Shown in pieces: positions 1 through 7,954 of a DNA stretch of 64,000 nucleotides (the first letter of the stretch is position 1; every line of letters starts with the position of its first letter). The stretch is from NCBI RefSeq assembly GCF_030413175.1, contig NZ_CP129212.1:2046001-2110000 (forward strand). Reading direction: 5' to 3'. This DNA is from Bradyrhizobium roseum (lineage in GTDB: Bacteria > Pseudomonadota > Alphaproteobacteria > Rhizobiales > Xanthobacteraceae). The notes below the pieces were generated by a model that did no database searches, was not told where the DNA came from, and saw nothing but the letters and a program-made list of their open reading frames with translations. Made by a program: the position numbers and the translations under genes.

Positions 1-13
1 ATTCCATACTCAT
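1..13 (-). CDS. Start of next Mrp antiporter gene (probably mrpC/mnhC), partial
   Basis: A minus-strand ATG at 13-11 overlaps the TGA stop of the MrpA gene in a TGATG arrangement, the usual translational coupling in mrp/mnh/pha operons. Only four codons lie in the window. In mrp operons the gene after a fused A-B subunit is normally the small NuoK-like subunit C. That identity is inferred from position only. Confidence 0.4.
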
Positions 14-2829
14 CAAACGCGCGCCTCCGCCCGGTTTGACGCTTCCTCGGCGCGCTCCTCCACCCGAGACAGGGTCGCAAGCGACAGGAGGCAGGTGCCT
101 ACCACCGTGAAGAAAACGCCGACGTCGAATGCCATCGCGGAGGCCAGCTCCACTTCGCCGAATATCGGCAGATGGAAGTATCCGAACGTGCTGGTGAGGA
201 AAGGGCGATCGAAGAGAAGCGAGGCAATGCCGGTTGCGCCGGCGATCATCACGCCGCCGCCGATCATCGCATGGGCGTCGAACCGGGCGCGGCGATGCGC
301 CCATGTGTAGCCGCTCGCCATATATTGCACGAGGAAGGCGACCGCGACGATGAGGCCGGCAATGAATCCGCCCCCCGGCATGTTGTGTCCCCGCAGGAGA
401 ATGTAAATTCCGACCATCAGCGAGAGCGGAAGCAGGACGCGGGCGACCACCGCGAGCATCAGCGGATGCGGATCGCGCGACTGCGGATCGAAACGCACGC
501 GCGCAAGGCGGCGTCCGGCAGCGCCATGCATGGCCGAGTCGAGCAGGGCGAAAATCGCCAGCGCAGCGATCGCCAGCACGATGATTTCACCGAACGTATC
601 GTAACCGCGGAAGTCGACCAGTATCACATTGACCACATTGGTGCCGCCACCGCCCGGTTTCGACTGTTCGATGTGATAGCCGGAAATCGTCTCGAAGCTG
701 CGGGTCATTGCGGCATAGGCAAGGGCGCCGATGCCGAGCCCACCAAGTATCGCCAGCCCGCCGGCACCGAGCTTGTTCCGCAGCGGCATCTCATCGGGTG
801 TTGTGCGCGGCAACAGGTTGATCGCGAGCAGCAGCAGGATGGTGGTCACCACCTCGACCGCGATCTGGGTGAGGGCAAGATCCGGCGCGGAGAATTGCAG
901 GAATGCGAGCGATACCACGAGTCCGACAATGCTGGTGACGATCAACGCGGTCAGCCGGTCGTAGTGCCGCCTGATGATCAGACCACAGGCGACCAGCAAG
1001 ACAAGCCAAGCGGTCACGGCCGGCAGTGTCGCCGCCAGCGTCACGCGATCCCCCGCGAGCGGAGCGCGGGCTGCGGCCAGGTATCCGGTCAGCGCCAGCA
1101 CGCCGATTGTCCCGACGATGACGCCGAGATAGCGCGGCAGACTTCCATTGTCGATGCGGCCGAGGATAATGCGCGACGCCCGGATCATTCCCGCCACCGA
1201 TGCGATGAACATGGTCATCGCCTCCGGCCGGGGTATCGCCAGTCGTGCACGATTGGCGGCGGGGTAGACCCCCAGCATGGCGAGGCCGCCGACAAGGGCG
1301 ATCACGCTCATGCCCAACGCCGGTGTCAGGCCGTGCCACAAGGCCAGATGATAGCCGGGCAGGGCGCCGCCCGTCGCCGCCCGCGCGGTCTGCTCGACAA
1401 TCGATCCGGCGAATGTCGCCGGCATCACGCCGATGGCGATCACCGGAACGATCAGCACGGCGACCGGCAGCCACATGCCGAACGGCGGGTCGTGGGGACG
1501 GTGTGGATAGTCGTCGCGCTTTGGGCCGAGAAAGACGCAGAAAACGAGCCGGGCGGAATAAGCCGCCGACAGCAGGGCTCCGGCGGTGGCGAACAGCGGA
1601 ACGAGCCAGGTCTGGCCGGCGATGACCGTGTGCGCGGCCTCCTCCAGCATCATCTCCTTCGAGAGGAATCCGTTCAGCAGGGGCAATCCGGCCATCGACG
1701 CCGCGGCGAGGATGGCGAGCCCCGAGGTGATCGGCATGAGGTGGCGCAAGCCGCCGAGCCTGCGTATGTCGCGCGTGCCGGCTTCATGATCGACGATACC
1801 GGCGGACATGAACAATGCCGCCTTGAATGTTGCGTGATTGAGGATGTGGAAGATGGCTGCGACCAGTGCCATGCGGGTGCCGAAGCCGAGCAGCATCGTC
1901 AGCAGGCCGAGATGGCTCACGGTAGAGAAGGCGAGCAGCGCCTTGAGGTCATCCTTGAACAGCGCGATCCACGCCGCGATGACCATGGTGACGAGGCCGG
2001 TCAGCGAAACGATCAGGAACCACTCCTGCGTGCCGGACAGGACCGGCCAAAGACGGGCGAGCAGGAAGATGCCGGCCTTCACCATCGTTGCCGAATGCAG
2101 ATAGGCGGACACCGGCGTCGGAGCGGCCATGGCATGCGGCAACCAGAAGTGAAAAGGAAACTGCGCGGACTTGGTGAATGCGCCCAGCAGGATCAGCAGC
2201 AGCATCGGCAGATAGAGCGAGGAGGCCCTGATCGTCTCGCCGCGCGTCAAAATGTCGCTCAATTGAAAGCTGCCGGCACTATGGCCAAGCAGCAGCATCC
2301 CGCCCATCAGCGCCAGCCCGCCGCTTCCGGTGACCAGCAATGCCATGAGCGCCCCCGTGCGCGAGGCGGGCAGGTGATACCAATAACCGATCAACAGGAA
2401 TGACGTGAGGCTGGTCAGTTCCCAGAACACCACCAGGAGCAGGATATTGTCGCTCAGAACAATACCGACCATTGAGCCCTGAAAGAGCAGCAGATAGCAG
2501 AAGAAACGCCCCATGGGATCGCTGCGATCCAGATAGAAGCGCGCATACAGGATGATCAGAAGGCCGATCGCCAGGATCAGCGTCGCAAAGAACAGCCCGA
2601 GTCCATCAACGAAAAACGACAGCGAGAGGCCCAGCTGTGGCAGCCATGGGACGTCGGTTCGGGGAATGCCGCCTGAATAGACCGTCGAAGCCTCGGTGAG
2701 AAGAATGAGGAGTGCGAGTCCGGTGACGGCGGCTGCCGTTGCCGTGCAGACATTCCGTCCGGCCCGTATGGCGAGCGGTGGAACCATCGCGCCGAAAAAC
2801 GGGAGAAGGATGACAAGCGCAAGCTTCAT
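13..2829 (-). CDS. mrpA: Mrp-type Na+/H+ antiporter subunit A, fused A-B form
   Basis: A 938-residue, strongly hydrophobic protein of the MrpA/MnhA/PhaA family. It forms the large ion-translocating subunit of a multisubunit cation/proton antiporter in the inner membrane. The N-terminal two thirds resemble complex I NuoL, with the conserved FWELTSLTSFLLIG segment near residue 137 and HFWLPHAM near residue 230. From about residue 785 a MnhB-like domain follows (RGHNMPGGGFIAGLI), so subunits A and B are fused, as is common in alphaproteobacteria. It probably works in pH and Na+ homeostasis. It belongs to an operon running off the left edge and is unrelated to the photosynthesis genes. Confidence 0.93.
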   Translation of the reverse strand: MKLALVILLPFFGAMVPPLAIRAGRNVCTATAAAVTGLALLILLTEASTVYSGGIPRTDVPWLPQLGLSLSFFVDGLGLFFATLILAIGLLIILYARFYLDRSDPMGRFFCYLLLFQGSMVGIVLSDNILLLVVFWELTSLTSFLLIGYWYHLPASRTGALMALLVTGSGGLALMGGMLLLGHSAGSFQLSDILTRGETIRASSLYLPMLLLILLGAFTKSAQFPFHFWLPHAMAAPTPVSAYLHSATMVKAGIFLLARLWPVLSGTQEWFLIVSLTGLVTMVIAAWIALFKDDLKALLAFSTVSHLGLLTMLLGFGTRMALVAAIFHILNHATFKAALFMSAGIVDHEAGTRDIRRLGGLRHLMPITSGLAILAAASMAGLPLLNGFLSKEMMLEEAAHTVIAGQTWLVPLFATAGALLSAAYSARLVFCVFLGPKRDDYPHRPHDPPFGMWLPVAVLIVPVIAIGVMPATFAGSIVEQTARAATGGALPGYHLALWHGLTPALGMSVIALVGGLAMLGVYPAANRARLAIPRPEAMTMFIASVAGMIRASRIILGRIDNGSLPRYLGVIVGTIGVLALTGYLAAARAPLAGDRVTLAATLPAVTAWLVLLVACGLIIRRHYDRLTALIVTSIVGLVVSLAFLQFSAPDLALTQIAVEVVTTILLLLAINLLPRTTPDEMPLRNKLGAGGLAILGGLGIGALAYAAMTRSFETISGYHIEQSKPGGGGTNVVNVILVDFRGYDTFGEIIVLAIAALAIFALLDSAMHGAAGRRLARVRFDPQSRDPHPLMLAVVARVLLPLSLMVGIYILLRGHNMPGGGFIAGLIVAVAFLVQYMASGYTWAHRRARFDAHAMIGGGVMIAGATGIASLLFDRPFLTSTFGYFHLPIFGEVELASAMAFDVGVFFTVVGTCLLSLATLSRVEERAEEASNRAEARV

Positions 2830-3069
2830 TCACGACACGCATGTTGGCTTGAGGGAGTGCGAGGATGCTCGTTGGACATCCTTCTCAGCAGATTATGCTA
2901 CTCAAAGCCAGTACCAACGGGTCATGGAGCCGCAGCGAATGCCTGAGTGAAGATAATCCGTTGGCCCGACCCGTTGAGCTGCGATTTCGGTTCCGCGCGA
3001 CAGCTACAGGTTCGACGGTTCGCTACGGTTGGCGGCCGGTTACTCCATCCATGGGCGCTGAACACTCGA

Positions 3070-4500
3070 CTACTTTCGCCGTTGCTTTAACAGACCTTGC
3101 AGTATTCGATCCGCAGATTTGCCGAACGGCGGGCGAAGCAGACTTGTCAAAGACAGGCGCGACTGGACGAAAACGGTTCTCTCGTTCGAGAACGCCCGAA
3201 AGCCAGCCTCGCCGTGGTATCGACCCGAGCCGGACTGTCCGACGCCCCCGAAGGGCAACTGAGGGACGGCTGCATGGACGACTGTATCGTTGACGGATAT
3301 GGCCCCGGACGCCGTCGAAGCGGCCATCTTTTCGAAAGATTCACCGATGTCGCCGAACCAGTAGATGGCGAGCGGCTCAGGCAGATTGCGGACGATGCGG
3401 AGCGCTTCGTCAAGACTTTCGTATCCCAAGACAGGAAGCAGCGGGCCAAAAATTTCCTCCCGCATGATCACGGAATCTAAAGTGGGATTGATAACCAAAG
3501 CGGGCCGGTAACGGGGCGCCGAAACGGGCCAAGGCAAGAGCGGCTCGATCACATGGTCGGCTTCGAGAGACCGCAGCCTGGCAATGGCACCGTCCGTCAG
3601 GATGGCGGAGTAGTCCCTCGTCTCACGGCCGGGGTGCAGTTTTTGTGCCGCATCGCGGGCGAGAGATACGAACTCGACCATCCGTTCCGCCGGCACGAGA
3701 ACGTAATCCGGCGCAACGCAGGTCTGCCCACCGTTCAGAAGCTTTCCGGACACGATCCTGGTTACAGCGAGATTCAAATCGGCACTTCGGTCCACGACGA
3801 CAGGGCTCTTTCCGCCAAGTTCCAAAACGACCGGCGTCAGATTGGTCGCTGCGGCGGCGGCAATCTCCACGCCGACGGAGTGCGAACCGGTAAACAGAAT
3901 CATGTCCAAGGGAAGCCGCGCGATCCGCGCCGCGACGGCGGCATCACCCGTAAAGACCCGAACGATCGTCGGATCGATTGTTTTGGAAATATGGTCTTCC
4001 AGCAATTCGGCCGTGCGGGGAGTGCGTTCCGAAGGCTTCACGATGGCTCTGCAACCGGCGGAAATCGCGCTGACCAAGGGAAGAAGGACAAGCTGAACCG
4101 GATAATTGCTCGGGCCGATGATGCCGGCGACGCCCCGGGGCTGACGAACGACTTGGGCCTTCGCCGGCCAAAAAGGCCAGGTCAGGCCGATCCGTTCGGG
4201 CCGGGTCCACTTTGGGAGCTTTCGGATCGCCAGGTCGATCGCGGACACCACGACCGATATCTCGGTGAGCAATGTCTCATGGCGCGACCGATAGCGGAAG
4301 TCGGCTGAAACGGCCGTTGCGTAGGCTTCGGCCCTGTCCAGCAGCGACGAGCGCAACGTTCCGAGGATTTCCATCCGATCGGCGATCGTCAGTCCGCCCG
4401 AAATCCTATGCGCGGCCTTCAGCGATTCGTAGCCGTCTTCTACCGATGTGGACCGATGAGAAGCGTCCATAAAGATCTCACATCCGCGGTCGGTAGACAC
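3070..4500 (-). CDS. Aldehyde dehydrogenase, probable apocarotenoid aldehyde oxidation (AldH/CrtNc type)
   Basis: A 476-residue NAD(P)-dependent aldehyde dehydrogenase of the coniferyl-aldehyde/fatty-aldehyde type. Visible motifs are GPSNYP near residue 130, FTGS near 203, the general base Glu in VLELGGKSP near 227, and the catalytic Cys in GGQTCVAP near 261. It has no signal peptide and a short hydrophobic or basic C-terminus. A GTG at 4500 overlaps the glycosyltransferase gene; an ATG at 4470 is the alternative. It is the last gene of a coupled operon of carotenoid genes. In staphyloxanthin-type pathways such an enzyme oxidises the terminal carotenal to the carboxylic acid before glycosylation. 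The substrate is inferred from context; the enzyme class is clear. Confidence 0.85.
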   Translation of the reverse strand: MSTDRGCEIFMDASHRSTSVEDGYESLKAAHRISGGLTIADRMEILGTLRSSLLDRAEAYATAVSADFRYRSRHETLLTEISVVVSAIDLAIRKLPKWTRPERIGLTWPFWPAKAQVVRQPRGVAGIIGPSNYPVQLVLLPLVSAISAGCRAIVKPSERTPRTAELLEDHISKTIDPTIVRVFTGDAAVAARIARLPLDMILFTGSHSVGVEIAAAAATNLTPVVLELGGKSPVVVDRSADLNLAVTRIVSGKLLNGGQTCVAPDYVLVPAERMVEFVSLARDAAQKLHPGRETRDYSAILTDGAIARLRSLEADHVIEPLLPWPVSAPRYRPALVINPTLDSVIMREEIFGPLLPVLGYESLDEALRIVRNLPEPLAIYWFGDIGESFEKMAASTASGAISVNDTVVHAAVPQLPFGGVGQSGSGRYHGEAGFRAFSNERTVFVQSRLSLTSLLRPPFGKSADRILQGLLKQRRK

Positions 4501-5593
4501 GGCCGCGCCAAACGACGGTTCGGCCCGCCAGGTAACCCACTAAAGCATTCCACTGTATCGCGAGCGTCGCAAGAACGCCCAACGGCATCACGATCACCGC
4601 AGACGCAGGCTCTTCGCATTTGATGGCCTGCATCATTCTGGAGAAGATCAACAGCACCACGGAAATCAACAAGAACCGGGCGCCCCAATCAGCCGGCGCC
4701 AGCCAGGCGAAGGGAGCCAACACGAAAGGCGCTACGAGACCGCCACCGAGCAGCAGCGTCCAGACGGGAAGGGCGACCGGCCTGGCCATACCTTCGGTGG
4801 CGTTCTTTCCGAAGCCCAGCCACAGATCCCGGGCGTTCGAATACATGCGGCAACTCGCGATCCCGGTCGCGTCGACGAGATCGGTGGGAAAGCCATTTCG
4901 CCGGAAGTTTGCCGCCAGCCTCATGCCGTCATGCATCGCGTTCGCGATGCCGGCATGGCCTCCCGCGGCCAGATAGGACGACCTGCGCACCATGATCAAC
5001 TGACCGCACGCGGCGGCAAGCGAGGGGTCGGTGCTCCGCCGCCTCATGAGGGCCACCGGCAGGTAGAAATAGATCAAGGTGTTGATCATGGGAATAACGG
5101 CCAGATCGGCAAACGTTCTGATTTCCTGCCGGGGTACGCCGCTGACGAAATCCATCGTTTGCCGAGGAATAAGGCGCGATACGGCGTCTGGTGCGAGCCG
5201 GACGTCGCTATCCAGAAAAAGCATGAAGGGGCGCGCGGTCATGGTCGACAGCACGTGACAGGCGTGCGTCTTTCCCTTCCACCCGGTAGGCAAAGCAGGG
5301 GCACGCTCAAGACGCAATCTCGGGTCGCTCTCAGCGATTTTCAGGACTATCTCGGCTGTCGCGTCGGTGGACCCATCATCCAGGACGATGACTTCGACGT
5401 CCACATCTTTGCTCGCGAGCGCCGCTTCGACGCAAGCGCGGATCGTTGCTTCCTCGTTACGGGCGGGAATCAGTATCGCGACTTCAGGCGTGCCGCTGCC
5501 CTTGGCCGGCGGTCGAACGAGGATGAAGTTGAATAGCCCCATCAGCGCCGGAAGCAGGGTAAGCATCGCTACGATGGCGAATAGGATCGTCAT
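4478..5593 (-). CDS. crtQ: Family 2 glycosyltransferase, CrtQ-like (carotenoic acid glycosylation)
   Basis: A 371-residue membrane-bound GT-A glycosyltransferase. It has an N-terminal membrane segment (residues 1-25), the GT2 start AILIPARNEE near residue 40, the nucleotide-binding LDDGSTDA at 71-78, GWKGKTHAC near 104, and the metal-binding DSD at 128-130. Two or three C-terminal membrane helices follow residue 280. This architecture matches CrtQ (4,4'-diaponeurosporenoate glucosyltransferase) and related hopene/carotenoid glycosyltransferases. The start codon overlaps the stop of the acyltransferase gene, so the two are translationally coupled. The exact acceptor is inferred from neighbours. 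Confidence 0.8.
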   Translation of the reverse strand: MTILFAIVAMLTLLPALMGLFNFILVRPPAKGSGTPEVAILIPARNEEATIRACVEAALASKDVDVEVIVLDDGSTDATAEIVLKIAESDPRLRLERAPALPTGWKGKTHACHVLSTMTARPFMLFLDSDVRLAPDAVSRLIPRQTMDFVSGVPRQEIRTFADLAVIPMINTLIYFYLPVALMRRRSTDPSLAAACGQLIMVRRSSYLAAGGHAGIANAMHDGMRLAANFRRNGFPTDLVDATGIASCRMYSNARDLWLGFGKNATEGMARPVALPVWTLLLGGGLVAPFVLAPFAWLAPADWGARFLLISVVLLIFSRMMQAIKCEEPASAVIVMPLGVLATLAIQWNALVGYLAGRTVVWRGRVYRPRM

Positions 5594-6417
5594 GCCGAGC
5601 CCGGGTCATGTCCCGGCCGAAAGTCCCGGCCGCGTGCGAACGCCAGCAGTCGTCGCCATGCATCGTAGACTGCGTTGATCTGGCTTCTACCCTCGATCAG
5701 AGTCTCAAACTGCGAATGATCACGACCGATCGAGCCGGCACGAAGCTCGTTCATGGTTTGGTCAAGGCGCTCCTCGAGAAGCGCCAGCCGTTGCTGTTTC
5801 GAAAGAGCGGCGATCGAGCTTGCCGATATCGGCTGGCCAAAGGAAATAAGCAGCTCAGGTTGCTTTTCAATCCAGAACGTCGTTTCGACGGCGAGGGGGA
5901 GGAAGATCACGTCGGGCGCCAAATCCGCCAGGTGCGCAAGTCCAGGGCTCAGTTGCAGAGGCCGTTCTCGAACATCGGCAAACCGGCCTTGCGCCGCGAC
6001 GAACATCATTGACCCTGGATCTCGAAGAACGGTTCTGCTCGTTTCGATGAAGTCGACCGCACCTTGCGACGAGTCGCGAGCCACGCCGAAAGCGCCCAAC
6101 CGCGCGAGAATCGCGTACTGTTCCAGCATCTTCGCATCTATCGGAGCGAAGGCTCTGAAGTTTTCGAACAGTCGACGCGCGAGTACGACGTAAAGCACGC
6201 CATCCCACCATGATGGGTGGTTCGCGTAGACGACGAGCCTGGTCGCCGCGACTTGAGGCAAGTTGCCGGCGCGTAAAACGCGCAGCGCATGGAAATCCCG
6301 CTTGAGCGTGCGTTCGAAAATGTAGCCGAAGAAGGCAAGCGCGGTTTTGGAACGCCGGGCGACGACGTGATTGGCCTCATCTCGAGCCGCCAGTCTTCTG
6401 GCACTTTCACGACGCAA
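5590..6417 (-). CDS. PlsC-like acyltransferase, CrtO/CruO-type (glycosyl carotenoid acylation)
   Basis: A 275-residue lysophospholipid-acyltransferase-like protein. The catalytic HX4D motif is visible as NHPSWWDG at residues 66-73, and a second block (MMFVAAQGRF) near 140 corresponds to the acceptor-binding motif, with Gln-Gly instead of the common Glu-Gly. In staphyloxanthin-like pathways an acyltransferase of this type esterifies the sugar of the glycosylated carotenoid with a fatty acid. The gene overlaps the desaturase/oxidase gene upstream by 11 bases and the glycosyltransferase downstream by 4, so it lies inside one transcript. The family assignment is good; the carotenoid role rests on context. 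Confidence 0.78.
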   Translation of the reverse strand: MRRESARRLAARDEANHVVARRSKTALAFFGYIFERTLKRDFHALRVLRAGNLPQVAATRLVVYANHPSWWDGVLYVVLARRLFENFRAFAPIDAKMLEQYAILARLGAFGVARDSSQGAVDFIETSRTVLRDPGSMMFVAAQGRFADVRERPLQLSPGLAHLADLAPDVIFLPLAVETTFWIEKQPELLISFGQPISASSIAALSKQQRLALLEERLDQTMNELRAGSIGRDHSQFETLIEGRSQINAVYDAWRRLLAFARGRDFRPGHDPGSA

Positions 6418-7954
6418 GCTTTTCTTTCCTCATATCGGCGTCGAGCGCATCAGCGGCAATCCAGCCCGACATCATGACCATCGGCATCCCTGGCCCGGGA
6501 TGCGCCGCTCCGCCAGCGAGGTAAAGTCCCTCGATATGCCTGCTTCTGTTTCCCGGCTTGAACGCACCGGTGAACTTTCCGTGGCTCGCCAGTCCGTAGA
6601 TAGCTCCGTTCAGCACCTTGTAGCGATCATGTATGTCCTGCGGCGTCAGGTGGCGTTCGAATACGATCCTGTCTTCAAGGTCCGGCAGAAGCGCCGTACG
6701 CTTCAATTTGTCGATGATCTTTTGCCGATAGGCGGGAAACATCTTCGACCAATCGTGATGATCGCGAAGATAGGGCGTGTGAACCAGAACATACAGGGCT
6801 TCGCCTCCCTCCGGAGCGACCGAGGGGTCGCTTCCAGACGGCGCGGCCAGGTAGCAAGTCGGGTCGGGAGCCGGCTCGCCACGACGGTAGATCCAATCGA
6901 ACTCCTCTTCGGCGTCATCCGAAAAGATGAAGTCGTGATGCAGCAAGTGCTCGTAACGCTTGGACAGTCCCAGATAGAGCACGACGCCGGAACAGGCCGG
7001 TTCGAAGCCGGCTTTGCGATAGTGAGCACCGGCACTGCCGCCCACGAGTTCGGAATAGGTGCGCATCGAGTCCATGTTGGAGATAACAGCCGAGGCGAGG
7101 ATCTTTCGACCATCGAGGAGCTCCACACCGACTGCTTTTCCCTCATCGATGATGAGCTTCTTGACTTCTGTCCGGTCGCGGTACACGGCGCCGTGTCTTT
7201 CGCCGAGAGCCTTTAGCGCTTCGGCGACAGCCCTCGTGCCCCCGATCGGATACCACACGCCGCCGCTTGTCTGCATGTGGGCGATCGAACACAACACTGC
7301 CGGCGAAAGGAACGGGGAAGACCCGACGTACTGGGTGAAGTGGTCCAGCATTTGCGCGACCCGCTCATCCGGCACCATCCCCCGGATCGTGCCGGCTACC
7401 GAGCGCCCCATGCGCAGCGAGAGCACGTCTCGAAATGTCGCAGGATTCATGTTCTCCTTGATGTTCATCGTATCGCGGATGTCCTCGATCGATTTCCAGA
7501 AGAAGAACCGTTCCGAAATGTCATGAAGATGGGCCGAAGTCCGAAGGAACTTGCGGTAACCGTCCGCCATTCCGGTGCGACCGGAAAATCGTTCCGCCGA
7601 ATTCGCCATCGTCTCCGTGTCTTCGACCAGATCGATGCTCTCGCCGGAGCCGAAGAAGCAGCGCCATTGCGGGTCCAAACGCTTGAGTTCCAGTCGGTCC
7701 TCCAAGCGCTCTCCTGCTTCCGCGAATATCCGCCTGAGCACCGCAGGAACGGTCAGGATCGTCGGACCCATGTCGAAGCGGAAGCCCGCTTCCTGCAGTA
7801 CCGCGGCCTTGCCACCGAGCCAGTCGTTCTTTTCCAACAAAGTCACCGCGTACCCGCGCGTGGCCGCTACTGCGGCCGCCGCCAGACCGCCGAGTCCGCT
7901 GCCGATGACCAGGACCGACTTGTCGCCGAGCTGAGTGGTCGTGTTCAGTGTCAT
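6407..7954 (-). CDS. CrtN/CrtP-family carotenoid FAD oxidoreductase, likely terminal oxidase (CrtP/CrtNb)
   Basis: A 515-residue FAD-dependent phytoene-desaturase-family enzyme. The N-terminal dinucleotide-binding motif is VLVIGSGLGGLAAA. The C-terminal family signature reads LAGGAAHPGPGMPMVMMSGW. Start: ATG at 7954 overlaps the upstream stop (ATGA). Of the two paralogues in this operon, this one has a C-terminus closer to what I recall for diapolycopene/diaponeurosporene oxidases (CrtP, also called CrtNb), which oxidise a terminal methyl to the aldehyde. That would feed the aldehyde dehydrogenase, glycosyltransferase and acyltransferase downstream. The roles of the two paralogues could be exchanged; only alignment or expression would settle this. 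Confidence 0.75.
   Translation of the reverse strand: MTLNTTTQLGDKSVLVIGSGLGGLAAAAVAATRGYAVTLLEKNDWLGGKAAVLQEAGFRFDMGPTILTVPAVLRRIFAEAGERLEDRLELKRLDPQWRCFFGSGESIDLVEDTETMANSAERFSGRTGMADGYRKFLRTSAHLHDISERFFFWKSIEDIRDTMNIKENMNPATFRDVLSLRMGRSVAGTIRGMVPDERVAQMLDHFTQYVGSSPFLSPAVLCSIAHMQTSGGVWYPIGGTRAVAEALKALGERHGAVYRDRTEVKKLIIDEGKAVGVELLDGRKILASAVISNMDSMRTYSELVGGSAGAHYRKAGFEPACSGVVLYLGLSKRYEHLLHHDFIFSDDAEEEFDWIYRRGEPAPDPTCYLAAPSGSDPSVAPEGGEALYVLVHTPYLRDHHDWSKMFPAYRQKIIDKLKRTALLPDLEDRIVFERHLTPQDIHDRYKVLNGAIYGLASHGKFTGAFKPGNRSRHIEGLYLAGGAAHPGPGMPMVMMSGWIAADALDADMRKEKLAS

Noticed and set aside
172..2403. Plus-strand open frame of 743 codons opposite mrpA
   Set aside because: It is an Arg/His/Gln/Gly-rich antisense shadow of a high-GC membrane-protein gene; no family features, and the opposite strand encodes clear MrpA.
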